Notes: generated by a model not told the origin, from the sequence alone. A stretch of DNA of 64,000 nucleotides from Algoriphagus aquaeductus (GCF_003253485.1 NZ_QKTX01000013.1:1-64000); one strand, 5' to 3'; counted from the first letter of the stretch, positions 27,383 through 37,639 are shown. Made by a program: numbers and translations.

Positions 27383-30359
27383 GTTCAAATTTTACAAAAC
27401 ACTCCTTTCCCTGGCGTTTTTATGGGGTTCGGTAGGTTGGGCTTACGCTCAATACACCGTTTCCGGAAAAGTGTCAGATGAGCGAACTGGTGAACCCATG
27501 ATCGGTGCCAGTATTTTAATCAAAGGGACTACCTCAGGTACCATTACAGACCTGGACGGTGGATTTTCAATCACTGTACCTACCAATGCCGGGGCCAGTT
27601 TGATTTTCTCCTCCATCGGCTATCTCAGCCAAACTGTAGAAGTCGCTCCGGGTGTGAGCATTCTATCCATCCGACTCAAGCAGGATGCGACCAACTTGGA
27701 GGAAGTGGTCGTGACAGGTTTGGCATCATCTGTCAAAAGAAGTAATCTGGCCAACGCCGTTTCCTCGGTTTCAGCCAGAGATCTTTTGGGGACCACTACT
27801 ATTCAGACCACAGACGGAGCACTCTATGGCAAAGTGGCCGGAGCCACCATCCGATCCAACGGTGGTGCACCTGGAGGGGGTATTTCGATCCAACTTCGGG
27901 GTATTTCTTCCTTGACGGGGGCTTCACAGCCGCTGATCATCGTAGACGGGGTCTACATCAACAATGCCTCCCAGCGTTCCGGTCGTGCAACAGTATCCGG
28001 AGCAGGTGCAAGTAACCAAGATGACAGCTCCAACCGTTTGGCAGATTTAAACCCAGCTGATATCGAAAACATCGAAATCCTAAAAGGTCCATCTGCAGCG
28101 GCCATTTACGGAACACGTGCAAATGCCGGGGTTATTATCATCACCACTAAAAGAGGTGCCGAAGGAAGAACCAACGTTTCGCTTTCTCAGGATATCGGAT
28201 TTGCCAAGCCACTTAGACTGCTCGGCGTGGATGATTGGAGCGAAGACAAAATCAATTTCTTCTTCCCTGTTGCCAGAAGACCGATCGAACTGGAAAGATT
28301 CCGAGCAGCTCAAAGCAGCGGTACTTTTATTGACTATGAAGACTACTTCTACAACAACCAGGCGACACTCCTCAACACAAGAGTAAACGTGTCAGGTGGA
28401 AATGAAAAAACCAAGTTTTTCGTATCCGGTAACATTACAGATGAAGAAGGAACTGTAAGAAGGACAGGTTTTCAGAGATACTCCGTAAGAGCCAACGTGG
28501 ATCACAAAATCACCAATGGCATCCGACTGGGAGTTTCCACCAATTACATTCAATCCAACACGGACCGAGGATTCACCGGAAACCAGAACAACTCCGGAGC
28601 TTCGATCGGCTACAGCATTGCCTACGTTCCCAATTATTTTGATTTGAGAAGAAATGCGGACGGCAGTTATCCTGTTAATCCGTATTTCTCAGAAAACCCC
28701 GTTGCTGTGACCGATAATGGTATCAACAATTCTAAGGTAAACCGATTCATTCAGGCTTTCACTTTGGATATTGATCTCTTGAAGACTCAAAACAGCTTCT
28801 TGAAAGCCACCGTTGCAGGAGGGCTGGACTTCCTGCAAAACTCCACTTTGGTATACCTGCCGGAATTTCTTCAGTTCCAAAGAGCCCAAGCCAATCCGGG
28901 AGACCTTTTCGTCGGTCGTCAGGAAAGCTTCAACACCAATTTCCAGGCAGCCTTGGTGTACAATTGGAACTTGGGTAGAGTCAACATGAACTCTCAGGCT
29001 GGTTTGGTAAGATTGGATTTTAGAGACAATGCACTGTTTAACCGTGGACGTGGTCTTGTTCCTGGCATGAGAAACCTCAACCAAGCTGCTATCCAAGAGA
29101 TCAATCAGGACTTTCGCTCCACTGTATCAGATGCGGGTATTTTCCTACAACAGGAAGCTAACTTTGAAGACAAAATCATCGGTACTGTAGGTGTCAGATG
29201 GGATAAATCTACCCTTAATGGAAATCCTAACGAGTATTATGCATTTCCAAGAGCTTCAGTTGCATTCAACCTGGGCAACTTCGGGTTCTGGAACAGCTCC
29301 TTTATCAATCAGCTGAAGCCAAGAATTGCCTATGGGGAGACTGCAGGTCCTGTAAACTTTGGTGCCACCTTTACTCCACTTGGAGGAACCAACATTGGCG
29401 GATTACTGGGCTCTGTAGTAGGTACCCAAATCGGAAATACCCTGATCAGACCTGAGACTGCGACAGAATTGGAATTTGGTGTGGATGCCGGTTTCTTCAA
29501 CAACCGAATGGCGATCGAAGCGACTTACTACATCAAAAACACGCAAAACAACATTCAAAACCTCAATCTCGCTCCTTCTACCGGGGTGACTTCTACGCCA
29601 TCCAATGAGGCCGAATTGCAAAACAAAGGAATTGAATTGAGTTTGTCAGGTACTCCGATCGAGAAGGCAAATTTCAGATGGTTTACCCGGGTGATGTTCT
29701 GGCAAAACAGACTGAACATGACAAGGCTTGGAATTCCCACCTACATTGCTGGAGCTTTCGGTTCAGGTTTGGGCACTTTCCTTTATGCGCAAGGCTACTC
29801 TCCTACCACGATTGTGGGAACCCCTGCTACGGCAGAAGTACCCGGAGGGTTTACGGTATGGGGCAATGCTCAACCTAAGTTCAACATGTCGTTCTTCAAT
29901 AGCTTCAATATTGTAAAAGGCCTGGACCTTTCGGTTTTGGTAGATTGGAAAAAAGGTGGGGACAACATCAACCTGACGTCTTTCTTGAATGACGGCGGAG
30001 GTACCACCAACGGTTGGTTTGACGATGATAACGGTGATGGAATTCCCAATGGACGTCAGCGTGCTCCAGAACCCTACAACAATGCAGGCAGATGGGTACA
30101 AGACGCTTCCTTTGTGAAAATCAGAGAAATCGGCCTCTACTACACGTTCTCCAAGGCCAGTATCACCAACATGTTTGGCAGCACGGTACAGGGAATCAAA
30201 GTCGGAACTTCAGTTAACAATGCCTTCTTGTTTACCAAGTACGAAGGTTATGACCCTGAGACATCCACCTTTGGTGCGACTGCAATCGCCAACAACGTGG
30301 ACATTGCGCCATACCCGACTCCACGTCGAGTATTCTTCCATTTAACCATTGATTTCTAA
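27381..30359 (+). CDS. SusC/RagA-type TonB-linked outer-membrane receptor
   Basis: A 992-aa protein with a signal peptide (cut near AYAQ), a carboxypeptidase-regulatory-like domain (about 25-110, YTVSGKVSDERTGEPMIGASI), the plug (VVVTGLASSVKRSNLANAV, then PLIIVDGVYIN and ILKGPSAAAIYGTRANAGVI) and a large barrel ending FFHLTIDF. It forms the outer-membrane pore that a SusD lipoprotein caps. The partner follows 12 nt downstream. The cargo is unknown: no glycoside hydrolase is in the window, and the nearest degradative enzyme is an S15-type hydrolase upstream behind a terminator. Confidence 0.95.
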   Translation: MFKFYKTLLSLAFLWGSVGWAYAQYTVSGKVSDERTGEPMIGASILIKGTTSGTITDLDGGFSITVPTNAGASLIFSSIGYLSQTVEVAPGVSILSIRLKQDATNLEEVVVTGLASSVKRSNLANAVSSVSARDLLGTTTIQTTDGALYGKVAGATIRSNGGAPGGGISIQLRGISSLTGASQPLIIVDGVYINNASQRSGRATVSGAGASNQDDSSNRLADLNPADIENIEILKGPSAAAIYGTRANAGVIIITTKRGAEGRTNVSLSQDIGFAKPLRLLGVDDWSEDKINFFFPVARRPIELERFRAAQSSGTFIDYEDYFYNNQATLLNTRVNVSGGNEKTKFFVSGNITDEEGTVRRTGFQRYSVRANVDHKITNGIRLGVSTNYIQSNTDRGFTGNQNNSGASIGYSIAYVPNYFDLRRNADGSYPVNPYFSENPVAVTDNGINNSKVNRFIQAFTLDIDLLKTQNSFLKATVAGGLDFLQNSTLVYLPEFLQFQRAQANPGDLFVGRQESFNTNFQAALVYNWNLGRVNMNSQAGLVRLDFRDNALFNRGRGLVPGMRNLNQAAIQEINQDFRSTVSDAGIFLQQEANFEDKIIGTVGVRWDKSTLNGNPNEYYAFPRASVAFNLGNFGFWNSSFINQLKPRIAYGETAGPVNFGATFTPLGGTNIGGLLGSVVGTQIGNTLIRPETATELEFGVDAGFFNNRMAIEATYYIKNTQNNIQNLNLAPSTGVTSTPSNEAELQNKGIELSLSGTPIEKANFRWFTRVMFWQNRLNMTRLGIPTYIAGAFGSGLGTFLYAQGYSPTTIVGTPATAEVPGGFTVWGNAQPKFNMSFFNSFNIVKGLDLSVLVDWKKGGDNINLTSFLNDGGGTTNGWFDDDNGDGIPNGRQRAPEPYNNAGRWVQDASFVKIREIGLYYTFSKASITNMFGSTVQGIKVGTSVNNAFLFTKYEGYDPETSTFGATAIANNVDIAPYPTPRRVFFHLTIDF

Positions 30360-30371
30360 ACCGGCTAAATC

Positions 30372-31751
30372 ATGAAAAACTTAAGAAATTATTTCGCTTC
30401 AGCTTTGATTTCCGCCGCGGTTTTATCCAGCTGTAATCCCTTGCAACTCGACGAGGTGCAAGATCCCAACAACCCGTCGGTCGGTTCGGTATCCAACAAC
30501 GCCACACCTCAACAAATCCAGTTTTTGGTGACGGGCTTGGAGTCTCGTCACAGAGGATATGTGACCAATATTTCTCAGGCCTGGAATACCTTCGGCCGTG
30601 AGATTTGGTATCTAAACGCTTCAGATCCCCGGTTTCAAACGGATTGGCTTGGTCAAAACGGTCGGGTACCTGACCGTGCATACTTCGGATTCGGGACCAC
30701 CGGTGGAGGTTCTTGGGCTGCTCCTTATCAGGCGATCAAGCAGGCAGATGTGTTGATCACCTCTGCTGCAAATACCAACTTGATTCCTGAAACTTCAAAA
30801 AGTGCAGTTAGAGGATTTGCCAAAACCATCCAAGGCTTTCAGTTTATGATTCCCGCTAATTTTGTATACCAAAACGGAATCAGAATCGATGTCAAAGACC
30901 CGCAGAATCCAGGACCCTTTGTTCCTTATGCCCAGGCATTGGATGCAATCAAGACCATTTTGGATGAAGGAGATGCAGACCTTCAGGCAGCCGGATCAGG
31001 AAACTTTCCCTTTATCCTGACAAGAGGATTTAATGGATACAACACCATTGCGGGAATGAGACAAGTCAATCGCGCGATAACTGCCCGCTTGAATGCCTAT
31101 AGAAAAGACTGGCAAGGAGTATTGACTGCGTTGGATGCTTCATTTATGAATCTGACGGGCGATTTGAATGCAGGACCTTCCCACCCTTATGGTGCTTCTC
31201 CTGATGTGTTCAATCCGCTGTTTTATGTGCCTAACGCAGCAGTAAACACCATCATTGTGGTGCACCCTTCTGTATTGAGAGATACGATTCCGGGTGACCG
31301 TCGCGTTCGAACCAAATTCTTCCGCAGGACTACCGCTGTGACAGTTACAACGGACGCAGGGGCATTGGTGGGCACTCATCAGGATGCACGTTGGCCGGCG
31401 AATACAGCCTCAATTCCTTTCATCAGAAATGAAGAATTGATCCTGCTGAAAGCTGAAGCTCATGCTAACCTGAATCAGGCTACCCAGGCAGTAGAGGCGA
31501 TCAATATCATCCGAAATGCGGCAGGAATCGGTTCTTACACCGGAGCGACTACCCAAGCGGCCCTGATCGATGAGATTCTGTTCCAAAGGAGATATTCGCT
31601 TTGGGCTGAGCCCTGGGGTCACCGCTGGATCGATGCACGTCGCTACGAGCGTCTGAATCAGATCCCTACCAGCTTTGACGGCGGCACGATCTTCACGCAA
31701 TTTCCTCATCCACAGGCTGAGTTGAGCTGGGATGAGTATAAAGGAAATTAA
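30372..31751 (+). CDS. SusD/RagB-like nutrient-binding lipoprotein
   Basis: A 459-aa lipoprotein with lipobox LSSC (Cys21). It shows helical SusD features: an N-terminal TPR-like part (ATPQQIQFLVTGLESRHRGY), and C-terminal IRNEELILLKAEAHANLNQ, EAINIIRNAAGI and EILFQRRYSLWAEPWGHRWIDARRYERL. It lies 12 nt behind the SusC gene and is the surface lid that binds the ligand for it. A terminator follows directly, so the operon has two genes only. Confidence 0.95.
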   Translation: MKNLRNYFASALISAAVLSSCNPLQLDEVQDPNNPSVGSVSNNATPQQIQFLVTGLESRHRGYVTNISQAWNTFGREIWYLNASDPRFQTDWLGQNGRVPDRAYFGFGTTGGGSWAAPYQAIKQADVLITSAANTNLIPETSKSAVRGFAKTIQGFQFMIPANFVYQNGIRIDVKDPQNPGPFVPYAQALDAIKTILDEGDADLQAAGSGNFPFILTRGFNGYNTIAGMRQVNRAITARLNAYRKDWQGVLTALDASFMNLTGDLNAGPSHPYGASPDVFNPLFYVPNAAVNTIIVVHPSVLRDTIPGDRRVRTKFFRRTTAVTVTTDAGALVGTHQDARWPANTASIPFIRNEELILLKAEAHANLNQATQAVEAINIIRNAAGIGSYTGATTQAALIDEILFQRRYSLWAEPWGHRWIDARRYERLNQIPTSFDGGTIFTQFPHPQAELSWDEYKGN

Positions 31752-31770
31752 TCCTCAGATCAAAAAAATA

Positions 31771-31802
31771 AAAAGACCGGCAGCGATGTCGGTCTTTTTT
31801 TA
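31771..31802 (+). terminator. Rho-independent terminator
   Basis: A 12-bp stem AAAAGACCGGCA (31771-31782) / TGTCGGTCTTTT (31787-31798), one G-T pair, 4-nt loop, T-run. It ends the SusC/SusD operon. Confidence 0.9.
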
Positions 31803-32171
31803 TGTAAATCTGGAATTCGATTCAAATTTTACAGAAACTAAGAAATTTAAAGGCACATTCCGCGAAAACTATTTCGCACAAAGACGCTAAGTCGCAAAGA
31901 TTTTAATCTCCTTCGCACCTCTCACACTTCTCCGAAAAAAATGGAATTGTTGTCCTGCTTCTCCAGAAGCTGGACATTCGAATTTTCAAATTTGATAAAC
32001 ATGCTTGTTGGCAAAAATTCAGAACCCCGAATAATGAATAAAGAATAGCGAAGTGATCCTCGGAAAAGCAGCATTGCGCAATCCCTTAATTTCCTCAACG
32101 CCCCCAATGGTTTAAAACCCTTTTTCTCCTTCCCTTTCTTTTTCATCCAAGGCCTTTTGGGCTTTTTCACC
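31803..32171. other. Intergenic region, degenerate short repeats, no gene seen
   Basis: Holds degenerate 'cgcaaagacgctaag'-type repeats around 31874-31902, resembling those at 59953-59972 and 60095-60114. An 82-codon open frame on the minus strand (31922-32170) has no sensible composition and is not called. Confidence 0.5.
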
Positions 32172-32179
32172 TATTTTTG
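32172..32179 (+). promoter_or_regulatory. Candidate -7 box of valS
   Basis: TATTTTTG is a perfect TAnnTTTG box, 23 nt before the valS ATG. No TTG is present at the usual distance upstream, so only the -7 part is supported. Confidence 0.4.
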
Positions 32180-32202
32180 CCCCTTCGAAAAAACACAAAC
32201 GT

Positions 32203-34836
32203 ATGTCTATTGCCAGCAAATACGAACCGGCAGCCGCCGAGGCCAAATGGTACGCCTACTGGATGGAGCACAAGCTCTTTTCCTCCCAAATCGACCACAG
32301 CAAGGAACCGTACACCATCGTCATTCCTCCGCCTAACGTCACCGGTGTGCTCCACATGGGCCATATGCTGAACAATACCATCCAAGACGTACTTATCCGA
32401 CGAGCCCGCATGCAAGGCAAAAACGCCTGCTGGGTACCCGGAACCGACCACGCTTCCATCGCTACGGAGACGAAAGTAGTCCAACTCCTCAAAGAAAAAG
32501 GGATAGAGAAAAAAGACATTTCCCGAGAAGAATTCCTAACCCATGCCTGGGAATGGAAAGAAAAATATGGAGGCATCATCCTCGAGCAGCTTAAAAAGCT
32601 CGGTGCTTCCTGCGACTGGGACCGCACGGCATTTACCATGGATCCGGGACTCAGCGATGCGGTGATTTCGGTGTTTGTGGATTTGTACAAAAAAGGAAAA
32701 ATCTACCGAGGCATCCGCATGGTCAACTGGGATCCAAAAGGCCAAACTGCCCTCTCGGATGACGAGGTAATTATGAAGGAGATTTCCTCCAAGCTCTATT
32801 ACATCAAATACCAAATCGAGGGAAGTGAAGGTCAATTCCTGACCATTGCTACTACACGTCCAGAGACCATCATGGCCGACGTGGCGATCTGCATCAATCC
32901 GAATGACCCTCGATTCACACCCCTGAAGGGTAAAAAAGCGATCATACCACTTATCAACCGAGCCATACCAATCATAGAAGATGAGTATGTAGATATGGAA
33001 TTTGGTACAGGTTGCCTTAAAGTAACCCCTGCCCACGACATCAATGACTACGAACTGGGGATTAAGCATAAACTGGAAGTCATCGACATCCTGAATGACA
33101 ATGGCACATTGAATGAAAAAGCTCAAATCCTTGTAGGCGAAGACCGATTCATCGCCAGAAAGAAAATCGGAAAGCTTCTGGAAGAAGTAGGTCAACTTGA
33201 AAAGATCGAAGACTACAAGTCCAATGTTGGCCATTCCGAGCGTACGGATGCGGTGATTGAGCCGAAGCTTTCTTTGCAGTGGTTCCTCAAAATGGACGAA
33301 ATCACCAAGCCTGCCTTCACCTCAGTAATGGAGGACGTGATCCAGCTCCACCCGCCCAAGTTCAAAAACATGTACCGGGTGTGGATGGAAAATGTCCGCG
33401 ACTGGTGCATCTCCCGTCAACTTTGGTGGGGACACCGGATTCCGGCATTCTACCTTCCCAACGGGGAATTTGTGGTAGCCAAAACCGCTGAGGAAGCCTT
33501 GGCCCAGGCGAATGCTCAATTTGGAAAAAGCTGGACTTTGGCAGATCTGAAGCAGGACGAAGACGTATTGGACACTTGGTTTAGCTCTTGGCTGTGGCCG
33601 ATTTCTGTGTTTGACACGGAAGTATTTTCTACAGGCAAACCAAACGAGGAACTGAAGTATTATTATCCAACCAATGACTTGGTGACTGCGCCGGAGATCT
33701 TATTCTTCTGGGTGGCTCGAATGATCATTGCCGGCTATGAATATACCGGAGAAAAGCCTTTCAAAAACGTGTATCTCACCGGTATTGTGCGGGACAAGCT
33801 GGGCCGAAAAATGTCCAAGTCTCTTGGCAACTCTCCCGATCCACTGGAATTGATTGCTCAGTATGGTGCGGATGGGGTGCGAACCGGAATGCTTTTCTCC
33901 TCTCCTGCCGGAAATGACCTGCCTTACGATGACAAGCTGGTCGAGCAAGGCCGAAACTTCGCCAATAAAATCTGGAATGCTTTCCGATTGGTGAAGGGTT
34001 GGGAGATCGATCCAAATTTGGACGGATCGGCCAATGCATCAAGTATCGCCTGGTTTGAAAGCCGATACAATCAAGCCTTGACGGAGATCAACGAGCATTT
34101 CGAGAAGTTTAGAATTTCCGATGCCTTGATGGCTACTTATAAATTGGTGTGGGACGACTTCTGTTCATGGTACCTTGAGATGATCAAACCCGCTTATCAG
34201 CATCCGATCGATCAGGCGACTTATGACAAAACGATTGAGCTTTTCGAAGGAATTCTGAAAATCCTCCATCCGTTTATGCCATTCATTACTGAAGAACTTT
34301 GGCATCAAATCTCCGAGAGATCGGTAAAAGAATCCCTGATTTTGGCGGCTTGGCCTGAGGCAAAACCATTTGATCCAAAAATCATCGAAGAAGCAGCACA
34401 GGTTTTTGAAGTGGTGTCTCAAGTGAGAAATCTACGGGCTTCGAAAGGAATGTCTCCGAAAGAGGCTCTTGATCTCCATATCAACACCAAGAAACCTGAA
34501 CTCTATAGCCGATTTGCTGCGGTCTTGACCAAGCTGGCAAATCTGTCTTCGCTCAACTTCTCCGAAAAAGTAGACAATGCGATGAGTTTTGTGGTCAAAG
34601 CTGACGAGTGCTTTATCCCGATGGGCGACTCGATCAATATCGAAGAGGAAAAAGCCAATCTGAAAAAGGAACTGGAATATGCTCAAGGCTTCTTGGCTTC
34701 AGTCATGAAAAAGCTCAGCAACGAGCGATTTGTAGCCGGAGCTCCTGCCAACGTCATCGAAATGGAGCGAAAAAAGCAGGCAGATGCCGAGGCCAAGATC
34801 AAGGCCTTGGAAGAAAGCTTGGCGAAGTTGGGCTAA
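32203..34836 (+). CDS. valS: Valine--tRNA ligase
   Basis: An 877-aa class I synthetase that charges tRNA-Val. The HIGH motif appears as HMGH (51-54) in [20 protein letters not shown] is at about 536-540 ([15 protein letters not shown]). The editing (CP1) domain holds [13 protein letters not shown] and [17 protein letters not shown], and the C-terminal coiled-coil arm (about 815-877) is full length. The short bacterial-type length and the VGHSERTD block fit ValRS rather than IleRS or LeuRS. It stands alone with its own promoter and a strong hairpin behind it. Confidence 0.97.
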   Translation: MSIASKYEPAAAEAKWYAYWMEHKLFSSQIDHSKEPYTIVIPPPNVTGVLHMGHMLNNTIQDVLIRRARMQGKNACWVPGTDHASIATETKVVQLLKEKGIEKKDISREEFLTHAWEWKEKYGGIILEQLKKLGASCDWDRTAFTMDPGLSDAVISVFVDLYKKGKIYRGIRMVNWDPKGQTALSDDEVIMKEISSKLYYIKYQIEGSEGQFLTIATTRPETIMADVAICINPNDPRFTPLKGKKAIIPLINRAIPIIEDEYVDMEFGTGCLKVTPAHDINDYELGIKHKLEVIDILNDNGTLNEKAQILVGEDRFIARKKIGKLLEEVGQLEKIEDYKSNVGHSERTDAVIEPKLSLQWFLKMDEITKPAFTSVMEDVIQLHPPKFKNMYRVWMENVRDWCISRQLWWGHRIPAFYLPNGEFVVAKTAEEALAQANAQFGKSWTLADLKQDEDVLDTWFSSWLWPISVFDTEVFSTGKPNEELKYYYPTNDLVTAPEILFFWVARMIIAGYEYTGEKPFKNVYLTGIVRDKLGRKMSKSLGNSPDPLELIAQYGADGVRTGMLFSSPAGNDLPYDDKLVEQGRNFANKIWNAFRLVKGWEIDPNLDGSANASSIAWFESRYNQALTEINEHFEKFRISDALMATYKLVWDDFCSWYLEMIKPAYQHPIDQATYDKTIELFEGILKILHPFMPFITEELWHQISERSVKESLILAAWPEAKPFDPKIIEEAAQVFEVVSQVRNLRASKGMSPKEALDLHINTKKPELYSRFAAVLTKLANLSSLNFSEKVDNAMSFVVKADECFIPMGDSINIEEEKANLKKELEYAQGFLASVMKKLSNERFVAGAPANVIEMERKKQADAEAKIKALEESLAKLG

Positions 34837-34837
34837 T

Positions 34838-34872
34838 AACCTTTGAGTCCGCCGCGGCGGACTCGAAGGTTT
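34838..34872 (+). terminator. Long GC-rich hairpin after valS
   Basis: A 16-bp stem AACCTTTGAGTCCGCC (34838-34853) / GGCGGACTCGAAGGTT (34856-34871) with a single G-T pair and a 2-nt loop. Only a short T-run follows. It starts 2 bases after the valS stop and probably ends its transcript or protects its 3' end. Confidence 0.7.
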
Positions 34873-34934
34873 CCTAGAACAATTGTTTCCCGCTGATCAT
34901 CGCAGAAAAAGCCGCAGAATTCCGCGGATAAAAT

Positions 34935-34964
34935 AAAATCCAGAGTTGAGATGCTCTGGATTTT
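34935..34964. terminator. Bidirectional terminator between valS and the AbiV gene
   Basis: AAAATCCAGAG (34935-34945) and CTCTGGATTTT (34954-34964) pair perfectly with an 8-nt loop; A/T runs on both sides make it work in both directions. It directly abuts the stop of the minus-strand AbiV gene. Confidence 0.8.
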
Positions 34965-35672
34965 TCATTTATTGTAGTTTGAGACTATTTTCATAAACCT
35001 TTCCTCAGAAATCATTCCCAAATCACGAAGTTCTTTATAAAAAAGTACAGGCTTTTCGCATCTAATTTCATCATCAATCAACTTCCAATGTCTAGTGAAA
35101 ATCTCCAATGAATCCGAATCCCATATAATCCTATCATCCTTTACAACTTCTATTGCAGCGACAAGAAACATCCCACAAAATTCCTTTTGAACTAGGTTCT
35201 TTGGCAAATTCCATTCAAAATCCAACCCATCATTTTTTCGGTTCGCATTTAGGTAAAGAGTTTGATTTTTTAAATCATCTATTCTCTTAACCCAATCAGA
35301 TTTGGCTCCTATAAAATGTTTGACGTCATTATTTGGGACTGAAAATTTTTTCAGGACTGGAAAATACCATGTATGGTTTTTAGTTTTATGATTTTTAAAT
35401 TCTTTCCAAATTCTTCCTTCTATTCCATTTGCTAAGAGGATTTTTTTAATGATTTCAATCTTTGAAACTTCTTCTACAGCCATTATTGCAAGTGAAATAG
35501 CTCTAGGAAATTTACTTGCTTTAAATAGTATTAATGAATCATCTAGTAAATCCTCAGCATTCTCAATTACCTTTTGAATTCCTTCAGCTGCCTGATTAAT
35601 TGTTAATTTACCTCTGTATTCATCTTGAAATTCTGGAAAAAGAGTGTTTAAAAATTTAATAACATCTTCCAT
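34965..35672 (-). CDS. AbiV-family abortive-infection protein
   Basis: A 235-aa protein with the AbiV core NAEDLLDDSLILFKASKFPRA, then SLAIMAVEEVSKIEIIKKIL and a KNHKTKNH block, followed by a longer helical C-terminus. AbiV of Lactococcus stops phage growth by blocking late translation; family members elsewhere are predicted defence proteins. The gene is visibly AT-rich against its neighbours and uses A/T-ending codons, which suggests horizontal gain. It starts 3 nt behind a DUF1080 lipoprotein gene and ends at a bidirectional terminator, so it probably uses that gene's promoter. It is the only clear defence gene here. Confidence 0.75.
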   Translation of the reverse strand: MEDVIKFLNTLFPEFQDEYRGKLTINQAAEGIQKVIENAEDLLDDSLILFKASKFPRAISLAIMAVEEVSKIEIIKKILLANGIEGRIWKEFKNHKTKNHTWYFPVLKKFSVPNNDVKHFIGAKSDWVKRIDDLKNQTLYLNANRKNDGLDFEWNLPKNLVQKEFCGMFLVAAIEVVKDDRIIWDSDSLEIFTRHWKLIDDEIRCEKPVLFYKELRDLGMISEERFMKIVSNYNK

Positions 35673-35675
35673 AGT

Positions 35676-36470
35676 TTATAACTCCCTGATTTTTATCTCC
35701 CTAAACATCACTCCCTGCCCCTCGCTTTGCAGACCGATATAGCCTGACTTGAGCGGGGTGCCGTCCACTTTGATGGCAGGGTCAAAACGATTAGCTACGC
35801 CTCCGCCAATTTGAGGATTGCTGTAGGTCAAAACGGTATCTCCATTGACCAAATGATGCACGATGGAGTCACCATAGACGATCAATTCGGCTTTTACCCA
35901 CTGATCCCATTGAAAGGTTGGTCCTGAAGAATTGATGCAGTGGCGTTCATCGATTTTTCCTTCAAACACCACATCAGTTCCCGGACTGCACATGTTTCCG
36001 GTTGGCCGTGGTTCGCCCTCCTTTTCCTCTGCATACATCTGATACTCTACCGAGATCGGCCAATCCTGTTCTTTCAAAATCGTCACCGGAGCCTGCGAGT
36101 GAAACATCACCCCCGAGTTGCGATAGGTATAACTCGGTGCATCCTCCATAAACTGATCTGTAAATCGATACTCCCAACTCAGATGATAGCTGGAAAAAGG
36201 CTTCTCATAAAACAGGTGTCCAAATCGATCCTCAAATTTTTCATACCCATCGTAATTCACCACGATTGCTCCATCCTCCACCCGATAAGTATTTGCATAA
36301 TTGTCTCCCACCTCGTGATGATGAATCTTGGGCGTCCAGCCGGATAGGTCTTTTCCGTTAAAAAGGACTTGCCATTCTGTTTCTATTGGTTCAGTCGCTA
36401 GTTGTTCTTTTTCAGCTTTTTGGCAGGAAAAAAGAATTAGAATGGAAAAAAGGACGGGGATGGATTTCAT
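35676..36470 (-). CDS. DUF1080 lipoprotein (3-keto-disaccharide hydrolase/LamG-like)
   Basis: A 264-aa lipoprotein (lipobox LFSC, Cys16) with the DUF1080 fold: WQVLFNGKDLSGWTP at the start, a GVMFHSQAP block, YEKFEDRFGHLFYEKPFSSYHLSWEYRF, and the closing GYIGLQSEGQGVMFREIKIREL. Family members bind or cleave glycosides, including 3-keto-disaccharides. It is surface- or periplasm-located by its signal. The AbiV gene follows after 3 nt. Confidence 0.9.
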   Translation of the reverse strand: MKSIPVLFSILILFSCQKAEKEQLATEPIETEWQVLFNGKDLSGWTPKIHHHEVGDNYANTYRVEDGAIVVNYDGYEKFEDRFGHLFYEKPFSSYHLSWEYRFTDQFMEDAPSYTYRNSGVMFHSQAPVTILKEQDWPISVEYQMYAEEKEGEPRPTGNMCSPGTDVVFEGKIDERHCINSSGPTFQWDQWVKAELIVYGDSIVHHLVNGDTVLTYSNPQIGGGVANRFDPAIKVDGTPLKSGYIGLQSEGQGVMFREIKIREL

Positions 36471-36502
36471 AGATTTAGGGGTATGATTTCAAACATGTAA
36501 GT

Positions 36503-36522
36503 GGTCTGTTCGGAAACAGACC
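36503..36522. repeat. Perfect inverted repeat GGTCTGTT/AACAGACC
   Basis: Arms 36503-36510 and 36515-36522 with a CGGA loop, 33-52 nt upstream of the DUF1080 start on the minus strand. The position fits either an operator or a hairpin in the leader. Confidence 0.5.
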
Positions 36523-36543
36523 AAAGCAAAAGTGAAGGCAGTT

Positions 36544-36576
36544 AACCCTCCAAGGGTTTGAAACCCTTGGAGGGTT
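36544..36576 (-). terminator. Long perfect hairpin downstream of the M42 peptidase gene
   Basis: AACCCTCCAAGGGTTT (36544-36559) pairs perfectly with AAACCCTTGGAGGGTT (36561-36576) around one base. It starts 10 nt beyond the M42 stop on the minus strand. There is no T-run, so it may be a dispersed palindrome reused as a transcript end. Confidence 0.55.
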
Positions 36577-36586
36577 GGATTAATGC

Positions 36587-37639
36587 TCAATGCTTCCAAT
36601 CATACCCATCGATCTGCTCTAGACAGGCAACGAGGAGTGAAATAGAGTCTGAAATATCCTTTTTATGTGCCATCTCAATGACTTGATGCAAGTGGCGGGT
36701 TGGGATGGAAATCGCACCTGCGATCGAGCCCTGCTTGCCCATGCGCTGTACGCCTGCGGTATCGGTTCCTCCGGCAGTCAGGATTTCGGGCTGCCAGGAA
36801 ATAGCTTCCTTAGTGGCTGTCTGCTTCATAAATTCCACCATGCGGTAATCGCAGATCGTCATCGCATCCATGATTTTGATGGCTGTTCCTTTGCCGAGTT
36901 CGGTTACTTTTTCATGTGCCGCCGCTCCAGGCACATCGAAGGCAATCGTCGTATCGAGTGCAATACCAAAGTCCGGATTGATGCTGTGCGCGGCGACATT
37001 GGCGCCTCGAATACCGACCTCTTCTTGAACGGTAAAAGTGGCGTAGACATCGTAAGCTGGATTTTGGAGCTTTTTCAAGGCTTCAATCAGGATAAACACC
37101 GCCACGCGATTGTCAATAGACTTGCAGTTGACGCAGTCACCCATTTCGATGAGTTCCCGGTCTCGAGTGATAGAATCACCGATGGTGATGTATTTTTCCA
37201 CCTCCTCTTTGGTCATCCCCAAATCGATAAAAAAATCAGTGGTCTTTGGAAGCTTTGCCCGCTCCTCCTGGGTCATTACATGGATGGGTTTGCTTCCCAT
37301 TACTCCGATCAAGTCCTTTTTACCATGCACAATCACGCGCTGTGCGGTGAGGGTCTTGGGATCAAATCCCCCGAGCGTATGAAATCTCAAAAATCCCTGT
37401 TCGTCGATATGGGTCACGATAAAGCCGATTTCGTCCAAGTGGGCAGCGACCATGACACGCTTGCCGTCAGGATTTCTATTTCCTCGCTTGATCGCAATGA
37501 CATTGCCGAGATTGTCTGTGCTGACCTCATCGGCATACGGCTTGACCAGGTCGATGACCAAGTCTCGGACACGCTTTTCGAAGCCCGGAGCACCGGCGAT
37601 TTCACAGATTTGCTTGAGAAGGGGGACGTTTATTTCCAT
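36587..37639 (-). CDS. M42-family aminopeptidase (glutamyl aminopeptidase/endoglucanase M)
   Basis: A 350-aa cytosolic metallo-aminopeptidase. Metal ligands can be placed in AHLDEIG, CKSIDNRVAVF, FTVQEEVGIRGA, the Asp of IALDTTIAFD, and the late His of IPTRHLHQVIEMAH. The usual internal PDZ-like/beta insertion spans about 85-165. It acts as a large oligomer that trims peptides. It stands alone, with a palindromic hairpin behind it. Confidence 0.92.
   Translation of the reverse strand: MEINVPLLKQICEIAGAPGFEKRVRDLVIDLVKPYADEVSTDNLGNVIAIKRGNRNPDGKRVMVAAHLDEIGFIVTHIDEQGFLRFHTLGGFDPKTLTAQRVIVHGKKDLIGVMGSKPIHVMTQEERAKLPKTTDFFIDLGMTKEEVEKYITIGDSITRDRELIEMGDCVNCKSIDNRVAVFILIEALKKLQNPAYDVYATFTVQEEVGIRGANVAAHSINPDFGIALDTTIAFDVPGAAAHEKVTELGKGTAIKIMDAMTICDYRMVEFMKQTATKEAISWQPEILTAGGTDTAGVQRMGKQGSIAGAISIPTRHLHQVIEMAHKKDISDSISLLVACLEQIDGYDWKH

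Noticed and set aside
31922-32170. 82-codon open frame on the minus strand upstream of valS
   Set aside because: Odd composition (Lys-rich start, then low-complexity), overlaps the valS promoter area, and no family resemblance. Treated as chance.
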